Source of the DNA: Smittium mucronatum
Taxonomy: Eukaryota > Kickxellomycota > Harpellomycetes > Harpellales > Legeriomycetaceae
Direction of reading: 5' to 3'
NCBI GenBank assembly: GCA_001953115.1
Contig: LSSL01000653.1
Span: 17,933 to 81,932 of the forward strand
DNA: 64,000 nucleotides
Positions 47,469 through 57,099 of the stretch are shown one piece after another. How positions within the stretch are numbered: the stretch's first letter is position 1; each line of letters begins with the position of its first letter. The notes under the pieces were generated by a model. That model did no database searches. It worked only from the letters and a program-made list of their open reading frames with translations, and was not told the DNA's origin. A program made the position numbers and the translations under genes.

Positions 47469-49273
47469 ATGATAAAATTGAATAATGACCCATTTGTTTT
47501 TGCTAGCCTCGGTGCAATCTTCGGTCTTTCATTCCTTGGACTAGTGCACTTATGGGGCAAGTTTACTGCAGTAAATTCCGTAAGATAGACCTCACTTATT
47601 TTAATGTTTTTTGAAACATCTTTATTTTAATATTTTTTGAAACATCTTTATTTTAATATTTTACCAGAGATTTAAAGAACATTTCAACCCATTTGGTTAT
47701 TTAAATTTATAAGACTGTATTATGATTTTAGATAGAAGAGTCTACTGAAGTCTCCAAGAAGAATCGAGCTTTCAAAAGGAATTATCCAGAAATTACAGAA
47801 CTCATTGGGAATACTCCCATAATCCGAATAAATAGTTTGTCGGATTTACTTGGTTGCGAGATATTGGTAACAGAATATAAAATCTTTATCAAAACTCTAG
47901 TTTTTATATTTTTAGATCTATTTAAAAAATCTTAATAATATTTATTTGAAATTTTTTGTGGCGAATCATAACGATTCATAATCGTTAATAGGGAAAAGCA
48001 GAAGTAAGTAAACTGTATTTTTAAAGCAATTTCGCTAAAATTGCCAGATTTTTGATGATTCAAATTATTTAGCTATCTTTTGGATTCAACTGAGGTTATT
48101 TCCGTAATTATGAAAATACTAAAGCACTATGACTGAAATATTTTTTTTATTTAAAAAAAAAAATTAAAAAAACTTTCACAGTACTTGAATCCTGGGGGCA
48201 GCGCTAAGGATAGGGTAGTTTTGGAAATAATTGAGGATGCTGAAAGAGCTGGGTTACTTGATCCCAAGATGGATTGCTGCATTTTTGAGGGAACTTCAGG
48301 CTCAACGGGTATATCATTATGTTTTGTAGCAAGAGCTAAAGGTTATACTTCATATATTGTTATGCCTAACGACGTGGCATCCGAGAAGCGACAGATACTC
48401 GAGAAAATGGGGGCTACAGTGGAACTGGTAAAGCCATGCTCAATAGTCGATCCAAACAATTTTGTGCGAGTGGCTGAACGTAGAGCTCAGGAATATGAGT
48501 TATTTGAGGGTGAAGCCAAAGATGGTTCCGGGGAATCTATCACACGAAAAGGGTTTTTTATGGATCAGTTTGAAAACCCTAGTAATTTTGCAGCACATTA
48601 CAAAAACACTGGGCCAGAAATCTTTAAGCAGATGAAGGGCAAACCCAAACTAGATGCTATTGTGCATGGATCAGGAACTGGGGGTACGATTTCAGGGCTC
48701 TCTTTGTATCTTAAACCTAGAATACCCGGTCTGAAAATGTACCTAGCCGACCCACCTGGGAGCGGACTAGCTAATAAAGTCAACCATAATGTAATGTTTT
48801 CGGAGACTGAGAGAGAAGGAACGAGAAGACGACATCAAGTCGACACAATCATTGAAGGAGTGGGACTTAACCGCCTAACATCCAACTTTAGCTTGTTGTT
48901 TCAAAATAGTTCTTTCGACATTTCGAGCTCAAGCAAAACAGAATTGGAGTATGAGCAGGACCAGGCCGGGAATGATTTAGGGTTAGATGAACAGGACTTC
49001 AAGTATATAGATGGGGCCTTCAGCGTAAGCGATCAACAAGCAGTGCATATGGCTCGGTTTGTTATGGACAACGACGGGCTTTTCCTGGGAAGTTCCTCGG
49101 CGCTTAACTTAGTGGCAGTGGTCCAATTAGCTCGTAAATTGGGGAAGGGCTGTACAATATTGACGATTTTGTGCGATTCAGGGCAGCGGCATTTAACGAA
49201 ATTCTGGAATGACGAATGGCTAGCTCAGAGCGGGCTTGACACCTCTACTCCGTCCGACCTATCATTTTTCTAA
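47469..49273 (+). CDS. Cysteine-synthase-like PLP enzyme, membrane-anchored
   Basis: Four exons, 47469-47579, 47732-47866, 47992-48003 and 48182-49273, give 449 residues; every junction is phase 0 with GT-AG ends. Exon 3 is only 12 bases and encodes GKAE. Residues 1-37 contain a hydrophobic segment (FVFASLGAIFGLSFLGLVHL) that suggests an N-terminal membrane anchor. The fold-type II PLP core follows: ELIGNTPIIRIN, then EILGKAEYLNPGGSAKDR with the PLP-binding Lys, EGTSGSTGISL, the phosphate-binding GSGTGGT, and GSSSALN and CDSGQRH near the end. This layout fits the fungal mitochondrial-surface cysteine synthase-like group (yeast Mcy1/YGR012W, S. pombe Cys12). An insert around residues 310-335 is rich in Ser/Asp/Glu. 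In vivo substrate is uncertain: some members show little cysteine synthase activity. Cystathionine beta-synthase is less likely, as the N-terminal heme motif and C-terminal CBS domains are absent. Confidence 0.88.
47992..48003 (+). other. 12-base microexon of the cysteine-synthase-like gene
   Basis: TTAATAG precedes GGAAAAGCAGAA, which is followed by GTAAGTA, a strong donor. It encodes GKAE. Joining the flanking exons without it would delete a motif that is near-invariant in this enzyme family (E-I-L-x-K-x-E-x-x-N-P-G-G) while keeping frame. Confidence 0.85.
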
Positions 49274-49529
49274 TAGCTAACTACTGGCGTATAATTTTTA
49301 GTAAACTGATAGCTTTTATAATAGTGTATTCCTATTTGTTAATGGGTGAATAAGCCTGGTTAATTATGAACATTAGCATTTTATTAGTAGAGCATTTTTA
49401 AACGCTAAATAAAAAACAAGTTAGAAATACGTCGGAAGGGAATTGAGACACTGAATGGAAACGAAACAATATGTGGAACTAAATAAGGCAATGGTGGTCA
49501 AAATGTATAGGTGAAAATGTGAGCATTTA
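49274..49529. other. Convergent 3' spacer, cysteine-synthase gene / NDUFAF3-like gene
   Basis: 256 bases between the two stop codons. It would hold both 3' untranslated regions, and AATAAA-like strings occur (CTAAATAAAAAAC near 49404). Confidence 0.5.
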
Positions 49530-50159
49530 TCAAATGCTGTTTGACAACGCCAGTATAGCTACTTTGCGGCCCTCCTCAAGAAGAATGTTGTAGGTGCCAC
49601 AAGCATTCCTGGTATTAGAAACTTCCAGCTTTATCCCTTGCTTTAGAATGTATTTGCGAGCCTCAGCAGACAATTGCAACAGTTTGCGACCAGTACCAAA
49701 GACCAATATTTCCGGTTTAGGAGTAACCACCTCCAAAATCCTTAAATTTTCCTCCCCCATCTGACTCATCAGCGATTTCCCGTCAATATTTTCAGCCTCA
49801 GAGAGAGAATTTGAACTTTCAGAACCATTTGCGTTGATTTGAGGTGTCCATTGGAAGGCTACGTTTTCGACAATTACAAGACTCCCGGGAACTGTTCGCG
49901 AATCGGATAATTTGAAACTGTGCAGGTAATCTTTTGCTATACTCAAACTCTGGGTATCGTACACGAACATGTTCTGGAGTGTGTCGAAATCTGACTTGAT
50001 TTGAGCTGGTTTCAATGTTGACGGGTATTCACCTTGATTTGTTGCTAATCCCGGTGGTGGATTTTTCGTGTGACTCAATTTAGATTCGCTAGTGTACCAC
50101 GAACGACTGAAACGCAGCATTACTTTACTAATGCCGAGCCGGCTAATGCTCATATACAT
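49530..50159 (-). CDS. NDUFAF3: Mth938-domain protein, probable complex I assembly factor 3
   Basis: Uninterrupted frame of 209 residues. The first 20 or so (MYMSISRLGISKVMLRFSRS) are basic and hydroxylated with no acidic residue, as in a mitochondrial presequence. The Mth938/DUF498 domain spans about residues 80-205: VPGSLVIVENVAFQWTP, PEILVFGTGRKL, then QGIKLEVSNTRNACGTYNIL and EGRKVAILAL. The pattern LVFGTG ... LEVSNTRNACGTYNILLEEGR is diagnostic of the NDUFAF3 family, whose human member assists assembly of the complex I peripheral arm. An insert of about 30 residues (NANGSESSNSLSEAENIDGK) splits the N-terminal part of the domain. Met3 or Met14 are alternative starts; I chose Met1 because the presequence reads well from there. 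A relative (AAMDC) shares the fold, but the presequence favours NDUFAF3. The presence of this gene implies complex I, so an anaerobic fungus is unlikely. Confidence 0.85.
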   Translation of the reverse strand: MYMSISRLGISKVMLRFSRSWYTSESKLSHTKNPPPGLATNQGEYPSTLKPAQIKSDFDTLQNMFVYDTQSLSIAKDYLHSFKLSDSRTVPGSLVIVENVAFQWTPQINANGSESSNSLSEAENIDGKSLMSQMGEENLRILEVVTPKPEILVFGTGRKLLQLSAEARKYILKQGIKLEVSNTRNACGTYNILLEEGRKVAILALSNSI

Positions 50160-51104
50160 TTTTAGATAATCTTCTAGGTAGATGTGGATTTTATATTACT
50201 GATAGTAGAACTGCATATCAAGCGCAACAGTAACAAGTGGGATTATTTAAGTATTTTGATAGCTATACCTACTCTATCTTAGTATTTCTTAATTTATGCT
50301 CCATGGAAGCCTGCATCCGATCCAAACGTCTAACCAACACTTGATTCGTAGCCTATGGCTTTTGAGTCTGTTGATCACGAAATAGTCTTCAGAATAGCCT
50401 ATTTGATAACTCATTTTATAACTTCGTTTGATTCGTATACTCTTTTTTCTCAACTCCACTCGCAATATTTAATTCTGATTACTAGGAAACAATTTCTTTT
50501 AAATATGATTGGCTAAACTTGAACTTTTTCAGAGATGTTAGTCAAAAATCAATACCAATTTTTGACCACTATAATCTCTATAACAAATTTTCAGTTTCAA
50601 TTAGCTAATAGTCTCCCACTTAGCCTGTTTGAAAAGGTAGATAGAGCGAATAGGTGCCAGGATATGTTTTGACCCTGAAAAAATTTGAGAATTTTGTCAC
50701 TTCATATATTCTAATTATAATTGGTTAATAACAACATCTTTTGCTTATAGTAATCAAAGAGGAATAAAAATTAGCCTGTTAGCCAATTGGTTTTAACTAT
50801 AAAATTTCCATTATGGACTGATCAAACCAAGAAAAAAAAAAGTGAAAAAAAAAAAATTCAAGCTGGAAAAGAAAATTTTATATGCCATGTAATTTACTCC
50901 ATGTATAAAATTATTAGTTGTCCAAAACTATTACTTTTAAAAATACAATAATATCCAAACTACTTTATTCCTGAGCATCGAATCTCAAAGTTACGTTTTC
51001 GATAAATACAGCATATTCAATTTACTCGACCCTTTTCCCTCCATTTACTAAAATAGTGCTTGGATTTTATATATTCAAATTTTATCCAAAAGCAAGATCA
51101 TCAA
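50160..51104. promoter_or_regulatory. Divergent intergenic region NDUFAF3-like / DIP2
   Basis: 945 bases separate the two start codons, with AT-rich and poly(A) tracts near 50827-50855. Several short exon-like pieces exist but conflict: a 53-codon plus frame from an ATG at 50355 (starting MAFESVDHEIVFRI), a 28-codon minus tail (MQASMEHKLRN) ending near 50278, and a minus segment after TTTTTTCAG at about 50674. I could not join any of them into a convincing small gene. A small uncalled gene in this gap remains possible. Confidence 0.4.
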
Positions 51105-54100
51105 ATGGTTAAAGCATATCAGAGGTACGAAGCCGAAAAAAATTTCGGTGTCATATGCAGTCCCTCTAGCAATTCAGTTTATTCTCTCGATGGAAAATAT
51201 GCCATTTCACCCGCACTTCAAGATGTTATGGTTTGGGACTTGAAAAAAGGTCAGCTTTATGAAAGGTGGTCAGATTTCGACAACAACAGCCATGTCACTT
51301 GCATTACCCGTTCACCTAGTGAGGATTCATATGCTATTGGTTATTCCGATGGCTCCATTCGCCTATTTGATTTCGAAAACCCTTCTCCCTCGTGTATATT
51401 CAATGGCCATAAAGGTGCCATCACTGCCCTAACTTTTGACCCAACCGGAACAGTACTATGTTCCGGAAGCAGAGACACTGACCTAGTTTTATGGGACATT
51501 ATAGCCGAAACTGGTTTATATAGACTTAAAGGCCATAAAGATCAAATCACCGGTATAATATTCGTTAACGACCAGCAAAATGCTGTTTCACCTGAAAAGA
51601 GTGATTCCGTTGTGGATGTAGGCAGTACTATGGATTCTTATACCTCCCAGTCTACTGAAACAAAAGATGCTTTTACTGCTGGTGAAAAAGGGTTCCTGAT
51701 CACCAGTAGTAAAGATACTCTTGTTAAAGTTTGGGATTTAGAATATAGACATTGCGTTCAGACCATCGTTAGTCATAAAAGTGAAGTGTGGTCTATTGCC
51801 ATTAGTCCTGATCACAAAACTCTCATAACAGGAAGTTCTGAATCTAATCTTAAAGTATTCAAATTAAATTTACAGGACTCCCCAGATCCCAGCGTACCTC
51901 TCCCCAGTTCCGGAACGTCTTTATCTGAAAACTCTTACAATAACTCTGCAACATATTCTGAAAATTTACTTGAAAACTTAGTTAAAAAGGGAAATAAGGA
52001 AATTCTAGTAGAACTTGGTTTCATTAGTAAACAGAGCAAAGAACGTGTCACAATGCTGCAGTTTCACCCCGCCGGGATATTGCTGGGCTGCCAAACCAAT
52101 GACAGAATGGTCGAGTTTTTCACCATCTCTACGCCAGAAGAAATAAAAAAGAAATCCGCTAGAAAAATCAAGAGAATCCGCGAGAAAAAATCATCTGAAC
52201 CCTCTACTATTGATGATCCTTCTGTTTTTGAGCTATCAACTCAAGACTTGTTAAATTTGGAGTATCTTCCAAGGCAGGTTCTGAGATTAGTTGCTAAATC
52301 TCGCAGCTTTATGTTCAATCCCACTGAAAGTTCTTTGCTTATAGTCAATAGACAAAAAAACACTAAAATTATGTTTGCGCTTGTAAATAATTCATTAAGT
52401 GTAGCGTCTTTACCAATCATCAGCAGCTTAAAGACATCTGATTCTGATTCGAAAAAGTTGCTTGAACCCCAATGGATACATTCTATAGAAAGATTAGGAC
52501 ATCGAAGTGAACCTCGATGCATTTCTTTATCCTCTGATAATGAGCTAATAGCCACAGCCTGTTCTTCAAACATTCTTGTTTGGAACTCGATTACTAAAGC
52601 TTGTATACGTACTTTAGAGTGCTCCCAACCTTTAACTGTAGTATTCTTACCTGGTGATCAACATTTAGCTGTTGGAACAAAAAGCGGAACAATTGAATTG
52701 TTCGATTTAGCTGCTGCCGGACCACCGATTGCCACGTATGAGGCTCATGAGGGTGGTGTTTATTGTATTGCAGTGACTCCAGACAAATCAGGGATCGTGT
52801 CTGGGGGTGGTGATAAGGAATCTAAATTTTGGGACTTTGAAATGATCTCTGCGGCTCTCGCCAACAACGATGATACTAACACTCCTTCTCTCCAAGTAGG
52901 CAAGACTTTATCGCTTGTCCACACACGAACATTGAAGTTGCCCGATGTAGTTTTGTCAGTCGTGGTATCACCAAATCTTAAATTTGTAGCTTACTCGTTG
53001 CTTGATACGACCATAAAAGTGTTTTTTTATGATTCATTAAAATTCTCCCTATCATTATATGGGCATAAATTACCAGCATTATCGATAGATATTTCTTCTG
53101 ATAGCACATTGTTGGTATCGGGATCAGCCGACAAGAACGTGAAAATATGGGGCTTAGATTTTGGTGATTGCCACAAGTCCATTTACGCACACAAGGATGC
53201 AATCACATCAGTAAAGTTTGTATGGGATACCCATTACTTCTTTTCAGCGGGGAAAGATGGAGCGGTGACAATGTGGGATGCCGATAAGTTCGTGAAGATC
53301 CAGTCATTGGCGGATGGAGGTTTCAGTGGAGGGGATATCTGGGGGCTTGCGGTGGCCAAGTACGGAAACTTTATAGCCGCAGTATCGCAAGACCGATCGA
53401 TACGGATATGGAACAAGACTGAAGAGCCATTGTTTTTGGAGGAAGAGAGGGAAAATGAACTCGAGAAATTCCATGAACAGTCGATGGTGGCTGATGCCAA
53501 CAAGAACATTTCTGGATTCGAAGAATCTGAAGTCGCACCAGATAGTAATGTGCTTGTGCATTCAACAAGGGGTGACCAGGAAAATGAGGAGAACGATGAT
53601 GCCGTGGCTCAAGTATCAGGGGTTAAGGTGACATTGGAGAACATGAAGGCAGGGGAGAAGATAATTGAAGCTATCAAAGTTGTTGAACTCGAATTGCAAA
53701 AGCGAGATGCTTACGATGAAGCACTGGCTAAATCCCAAACAAACTCAATGTACCCGAGACCAACAATTCCACCACCCAATGTTTTGCTTAAGGCTATGAA
53801 TATATCGGTGGCCGAAGTGTACTTACTAAAAGTAATAGAGAAGATTCGACCAAACTACCTAGAAGACGCCCTGTTGACGCTGCCTCTTAATTCATTCCCG
53901 GTTATGCTGCGGTGTATAACATTATGGGTTGAACATAATTATAACCTGGGATTGTCAGCAAGGATTATAACATATATGATGCGGTACAACTTTGAACAAC
54001 TGCAGAATATGAGGTCTCTAGAACCTCAGATTATAGAGTTGCGAAACAAACTGAGAGGATTAATTGTAGGACTGAAGAGACAAGTCGGTGTGAATGTAAG

Positions 54101-54230
54101 CAATTTGAAAGCGGTGGCCAAATTATGGGAACAGAATGCAACAAACGAATTGTTTGATGAAGAATCCATTAAAGCAGTGCTAGAAGCGAATATTAAGAAA
54201 CGCAGATTCGTAGGACTAGCCACAAAATAG
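51105..54230 (+). CDS. DIP2: SSU processome WD40 protein Dip2/Utp12 (WDR3)
   Basis: A single exon encodes 1041 residues. The protein belongs to the UTP-B subcomplex of the small-subunit processome and acts in the nucleolus on 35S pre-rRNA cleavage and 18S maturation. The start is the ATG at 51105: MVKAYQRYEAEKNFGVI matches the family N-terminus (yeast MVKSYQRF...FGVI). The 15 codons upstream lack an ATG. Two tandem WD40 propellers follow. The first covers about 30-400, with GHKGAITALTFDPTGTVL, GSRDTDLVLWDI and GLYRLKGHKDQITGI. The second covers about 470-775, with LSLYGHKLPALSID and SADKNVKIWGLDFGDCHKS, which is strikingly like human WDR3. A basic linker KKKSARKIKRIREKKS separates them. The Utp12 domain is at about 890-1010. 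Small Ser-rich inserts lie near 165-200 and 265-300. Length is close to the family norm (about 940). Confidence 0.95.
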   Translation: MVKAYQRYEAEKNFGVICSPSSNSVYSLDGKYAISPALQDVMVWDLKKGQLYERWSDFDNNSHVTCITRSPSEDSYAIGYSDGSIRLFDFENPSPSCIFNGHKGAITALTFDPTGTVLCSGSRDTDLVLWDIIAETGLYRLKGHKDQITGIIFVNDQQNAVSPEKSDSVVDVGSTMDSYTSQSTETKDAFTAGEKGFLITSSKDTLVKVWDLEYRHCVQTIVSHKSEVWSIAISPDHKTLITGSSESNLKVFKLNLQDSPDPSVPLPSSGTSLSENSYNNSATYSENLLENLVKKGNKEILVELGFISKQSKERVTMLQFHPAGILLGCQTNDRMVEFFTISTPEEIKKKSARKIKRIREKKSSEPSTIDDPSVFELSTQDLLNLEYLPRQVLRLVAKSRSFMFNPTESSLLIVNRQKNTKIMFALVNNSLSVASLPIISSLKTSDSDSKKLLEPQWIHSIERLGHRSEPRCISLSSDNELIATACSSNILVWNSITKACIRTLECSQPLTVVFLPGDQHLAVGTKSGTIELFDLAAAGPPIATYEAHEGGVYCIAVTPDKSGIVSGGGDKESKFWDFEMISAALANNDDTNTPSLQVGKTLSLVHTRTLKLPDVVLSVVVSPNLKFVAYSLLDTTIKVFFYDSLKFSLSLYGHKLPALSIDISSDSTLLVSGSADKNVKIWGLDFGDCHKSIYAHKDAITSVKFVWDTHYFFSAGKDGAVTMWDADKFVKIQSLADGGFSGGDIWGLAVAKYGNFIAAVSQDRSIRIWNKTEEPLFLEEERENELEKFHEQSMVADANKNISGFEESEVAPDSNVLVHSTRGDQENEENDDAVAQVSGVKVTLENMKAGEKIIEAIKVVELELQKRDAYDEALAKSQTNSMYPRPTIPPPNVLLKAMNISVAEVYLLKVIEKIRPNYLEDALLTLPLNSFPVMLRCITLWVEHNYNLGLSARIITYMMRYNFEQLQNMRSLEPQIIELRNKLRGLIVGLKRQVGVNVSNLKAVAKLWEQNATNELFDEESIKAVLEANIKKRRFVGLATK

Positions 54231-54557
54231 ATATCTAACATACTAATCATCAAGGATTATCCCTTTAATTACAATACATTTTATATTTTTTCAATAAAAT
54301 TTGACTAAATTGCGATAAATTTACGAGCAATACACTGAAAACATTAAATAAATAATTTAACAAATTAGGATTATAATAAATTTAATTTAAGTAAATACAA
54401 GATATTGAAAGGAGATACGAAACGCATATGTTCAAAAAAAATGAAATGAAATCGGATAAATCTTTGTAAGATTACCCAACAAACCCATGTGGGATTTAGT
54501 TTATTAAGGAGAAAAACAAATCATAAACAAGGGAATAATGATTTGGTGTCGAATATC
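54231..54557. other. Convergent 3' spacer, DIP2 / copper transporter
   Basis: 327 AT-rich bases between stop codons, holding both 3' ends. AATAAA-type strings occur at about 54293 and 54345. Confidence 0.5.
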
Positions 54558-55271
54558 TTAGCAGCAGGATTCATCAACAAGAGCTTGACCTTTAACAGCA
54601 GGATGCTTGTGCGAAAAGTCCAAGTCGCTTGAAGCGCCGTAATAGTCCCGAGAATCAGAGGATGAGTAGCCACCTTTAACAGATTGACTTTTGAGTTTTT
54701 TGTCAAGTATAAAGTACCTGATGACTTCAACGATCATTTGACCCAAGGTTAATCCACAACACTATTAATAGCAGCAATTAAAGAGATTATTAAAGAGACA
54801 AAATGGTGGTTTTGAAAATGGAATAAATTGGAAAATAAATATGAGGTGTTTTGGAGGAACCTCGGTGGAGAAATTTAGAGATATATAGCTAAAGATAGAC
54901 TTACGATAACCATGAATAGTGGGATTTTTCCAGTCATGATAGCAATCATAAGTACATACCGCAGAATAGTAACCGCGAGGTAGAGTGGGGCTCTATAGGT
55001 TAGATACCACAGCTTTCCGATTCTAACAAGAGAAAAAAACCCCCGTTAAAAGTAATGTACAACGAAGGAGAATGGGGAAAGAAAAAGAGTAAGAGAGAAA
55101 TTACCTTAGAGGGTACATATCAAAAACCATGGATAAAAGACGTTCCAAAACCCCAAGTAAAATTAGCACAGTATAACCCCTAGCCAAATCCGCGTTAGTT
55201 CTTAAACTAACAGCGTAAAAGACAAAATTGACATAGACCGGAGCCCTTGATATGGTTGTGCTGCTACTCAT
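54558..55271 (-). CDS. Ctr-family copper transporter
   Basis: Three minus-strand exons, 55271-55105, 55022-54905 and 54761-54558, join in frame across GT-AG introns of 82 and 143 bases to give 162 residues. Ctr proteins are trimeric Cu(I) channels of the plasma or vacuolar membrane. Three hydrophobic segments are visible: about residues 26-46 (GYTVLILLGVLERLLSMVF), 65-85 (APLYLAVTILRYVLMIAIM) and 88-108. The family signature is exact: MIAIM, then 12 residues, then GLTLG, i.e. M-x3-M-x12-G-x3-G bridging TM2 and TM3. The first G of GLTLG comes right after the splice junction, which supports the chosen acceptor. The C-tail ends DESCC, a Cys pair like the metal-binding tails of the family. The N-terminus is short and lacks Met-rich Mets motifs, unlike high-affinity plasma-membrane Ctr1, so a vacuolar or low-affinity role is possible. 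Start: the first in-frame ATG. Confidence 0.82.
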
Positions 55272-56580
55272 TATTAATGCTTGATAAATATGATTGCTCA
55301 AAAGAGATTATCGGAAAGATTACAATTAAATAATACAGAAAGATAAAAGGCAAGATGGGGTTTTAACCTTTATATACTAAGCGAAAAATAGAAAAAAAAG
55401 AAAAACAAATCTCGCTCCGAGTTTAAATAGTCGAAATTACAATATGAAGAATGTTTTTTTCTTCAATCCATCTGTTGGGTTGGAGAGACAGAGAAGGGGT
55501 TGAATGGATTTGATAAATAATTGGAAATTTCAAATATAAAAAACGTATATAATTCAGGCTAATTAACCTATATAGGACAAACAAGGGATTTCTTGGCCAG
55601 AAAAAGCAACATTAACCTATTCTCATTCACCCTTCGTTCCGAGGAGAAATTTAATTATTCATATGCTGGTCCTAATTAGGGTTGCATCTACAATATTTTC
55701 CCATAATGATACAAAAAGCCTTTCTACCAATAAACTGGCTTTTATACGTTTTCAAAATGTATCGCCAGCGTTATTTATCCCAATTGTTTGTTGGGAAGAT
55801 ATGCATAAAAGTGATTAGTGTAAACCCAATACATATATTATTAATTGTACGTGACTATGTATCCAATTATTTATGGATTATTGTTGATCATAAACTCGTA
55901 ATCTAATAAATTGAATTTGCTTAGAAATTCTAGCCCCACATTTAATAGGACCAGAAAGAATTGGACGTTTTTACACTTTTCAGGCCAATTAGATTAAAAA
56001 ACTTTTGAAAAGGTTATCGATTAACTATTGGAGCAAAAGTGAATGTCATTTCTAAATTTGTCAAAAACAAGAGCCAAAATTGGTTCTGCCAATTTGTAAA
56101 AAATCCTCCTTTTTTTAATATTTGTTTTTACATCTAGTAAATTATTGTAATCAATTTCTACCTGAAAATCCAGCTAATAATACCACCCTGATTAAAGATA
56201 ACAAATTGATCAGCAATTTGAAACATCACAGATTCAATCTTTGACGGAAGAAATTTCTCGCAAGTGTTTATGATGGAAATCTAATTTGCATTGACAAAAT
56301 CGAACCAAATACTATTCTCCGTTTGTAATTAAATATATACAACTATTATCACTAGCATCATCCGATATTGCTTTCTCATCTAGGAGGTTCTTGTTGAGAT
56401 TAGACTTGCCTATTAAATCTTTATTACTTTCTTATTTTGCAAATAAAACCATTATACGCATATAAAGCACTTGAGGGTGTTATGACTATTTGCATACTAC
56501 CATTTCTTCTACTTTTTCTACCTATCATTTTACATGATTAAGTTTGTATTGACAAATGAAATTTGACTATTTCTTAAAAT
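55272..56580. other. Intergenic stretch upstream of the copper transporter
   Basis: Includes the Ctr promoter. A plus-strand 74-codon frame at 55682-55906 and a short hydrophobic frame near 56360-56460 (SSRRFLLRLDLPIKSLLLSY) are noted. Neither has a family match I recognise or good splice context. Confidence 0.45.
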
Positions 56581-56614
56581 TATGCATCAAAAAGTTTAAT
56601 TCTTAATTCTTTCT

Positions 56615-56700
56615 ATTTATTGGTAAAAAAGTATACGAAATGTCCATTATGTGAATTGGTAGTATACCAATAGTCCTGACACCGTACTTGGATAATCTAG
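56615..56700 (+). repeat. Diverged repeat unit, copy A
   Basis: TTGGTAAAAAAGTATACG ... GTGAATTGGTAGTATACCAATAGTCCTGACACC. It matches copy B near 57006-57085 in order and spacing (TTGGTAAAAAAAAGTATGC ... GTAAATTGAGAATAAACCAATAGTCCTGATGC). Confidence 0.55.
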
Positions 56701-57005
56701 TATTAGAATTGCAAAAAGGAATTTTCTTGTAAGTGGTATGCTTTTCTATATTTCTTGGCTTGATGATGGTTAAATTTTGTTATAGACGATAGTTTACATT
56801 GTAAAAAAAAGCCTAGTCTTGAAAAGAATCCCCTCAAACTGCATATGATAAAAATTACAGTGCAGTGACTATTCCATAAATTGACAATTTTTTAATCTTT
56901 TTCGGCCCATCACTCTAAATAGCTAAAACGGTGTTATGAAATTAAATTGATTTATTTTTTAAAAAAATTATTCTGGTTTAAAATCTAATCCTAATCAAAA
57001 TCCTG

Positions 57006-57085
57006 ATTGGTAAAAAAAAGTATGCAGGGTGTCTAGTTTGTAAATTGAGAATAAACCAATAGTCCTGATGCTAAAAACGACAAAT
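57006..57085 (+). repeat. Diverged repeat unit, copy B
   Basis: Direct repeat of the 56615-56700 unit, sharing the ACCAATAGTCCTGA core. Weaker partial matches to the same core (AATAGTCCTATGGATC) occur near 61527. Confidence 0.55.
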
Positions 57086-57099
57086 AGTTTTAAATTGTG

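Noticed and set aside
48598..48783. 61-codon minus-strand frame
   Set aside because: Antisense to the PLP enzyme core, including the complement of its GSGTGGT motif.
51060..51104. Fifteen extra N-terminal codons for DIP2
   Set aside because: No ATG; the family start MVK(A/S)YQR begins at 51105.
53234..53568. Overlapping minus-strand frames under DIP2
   Set aside because: Several overlapping antisense frames lie within a strongly supported WD40 gene; no independent evidence.
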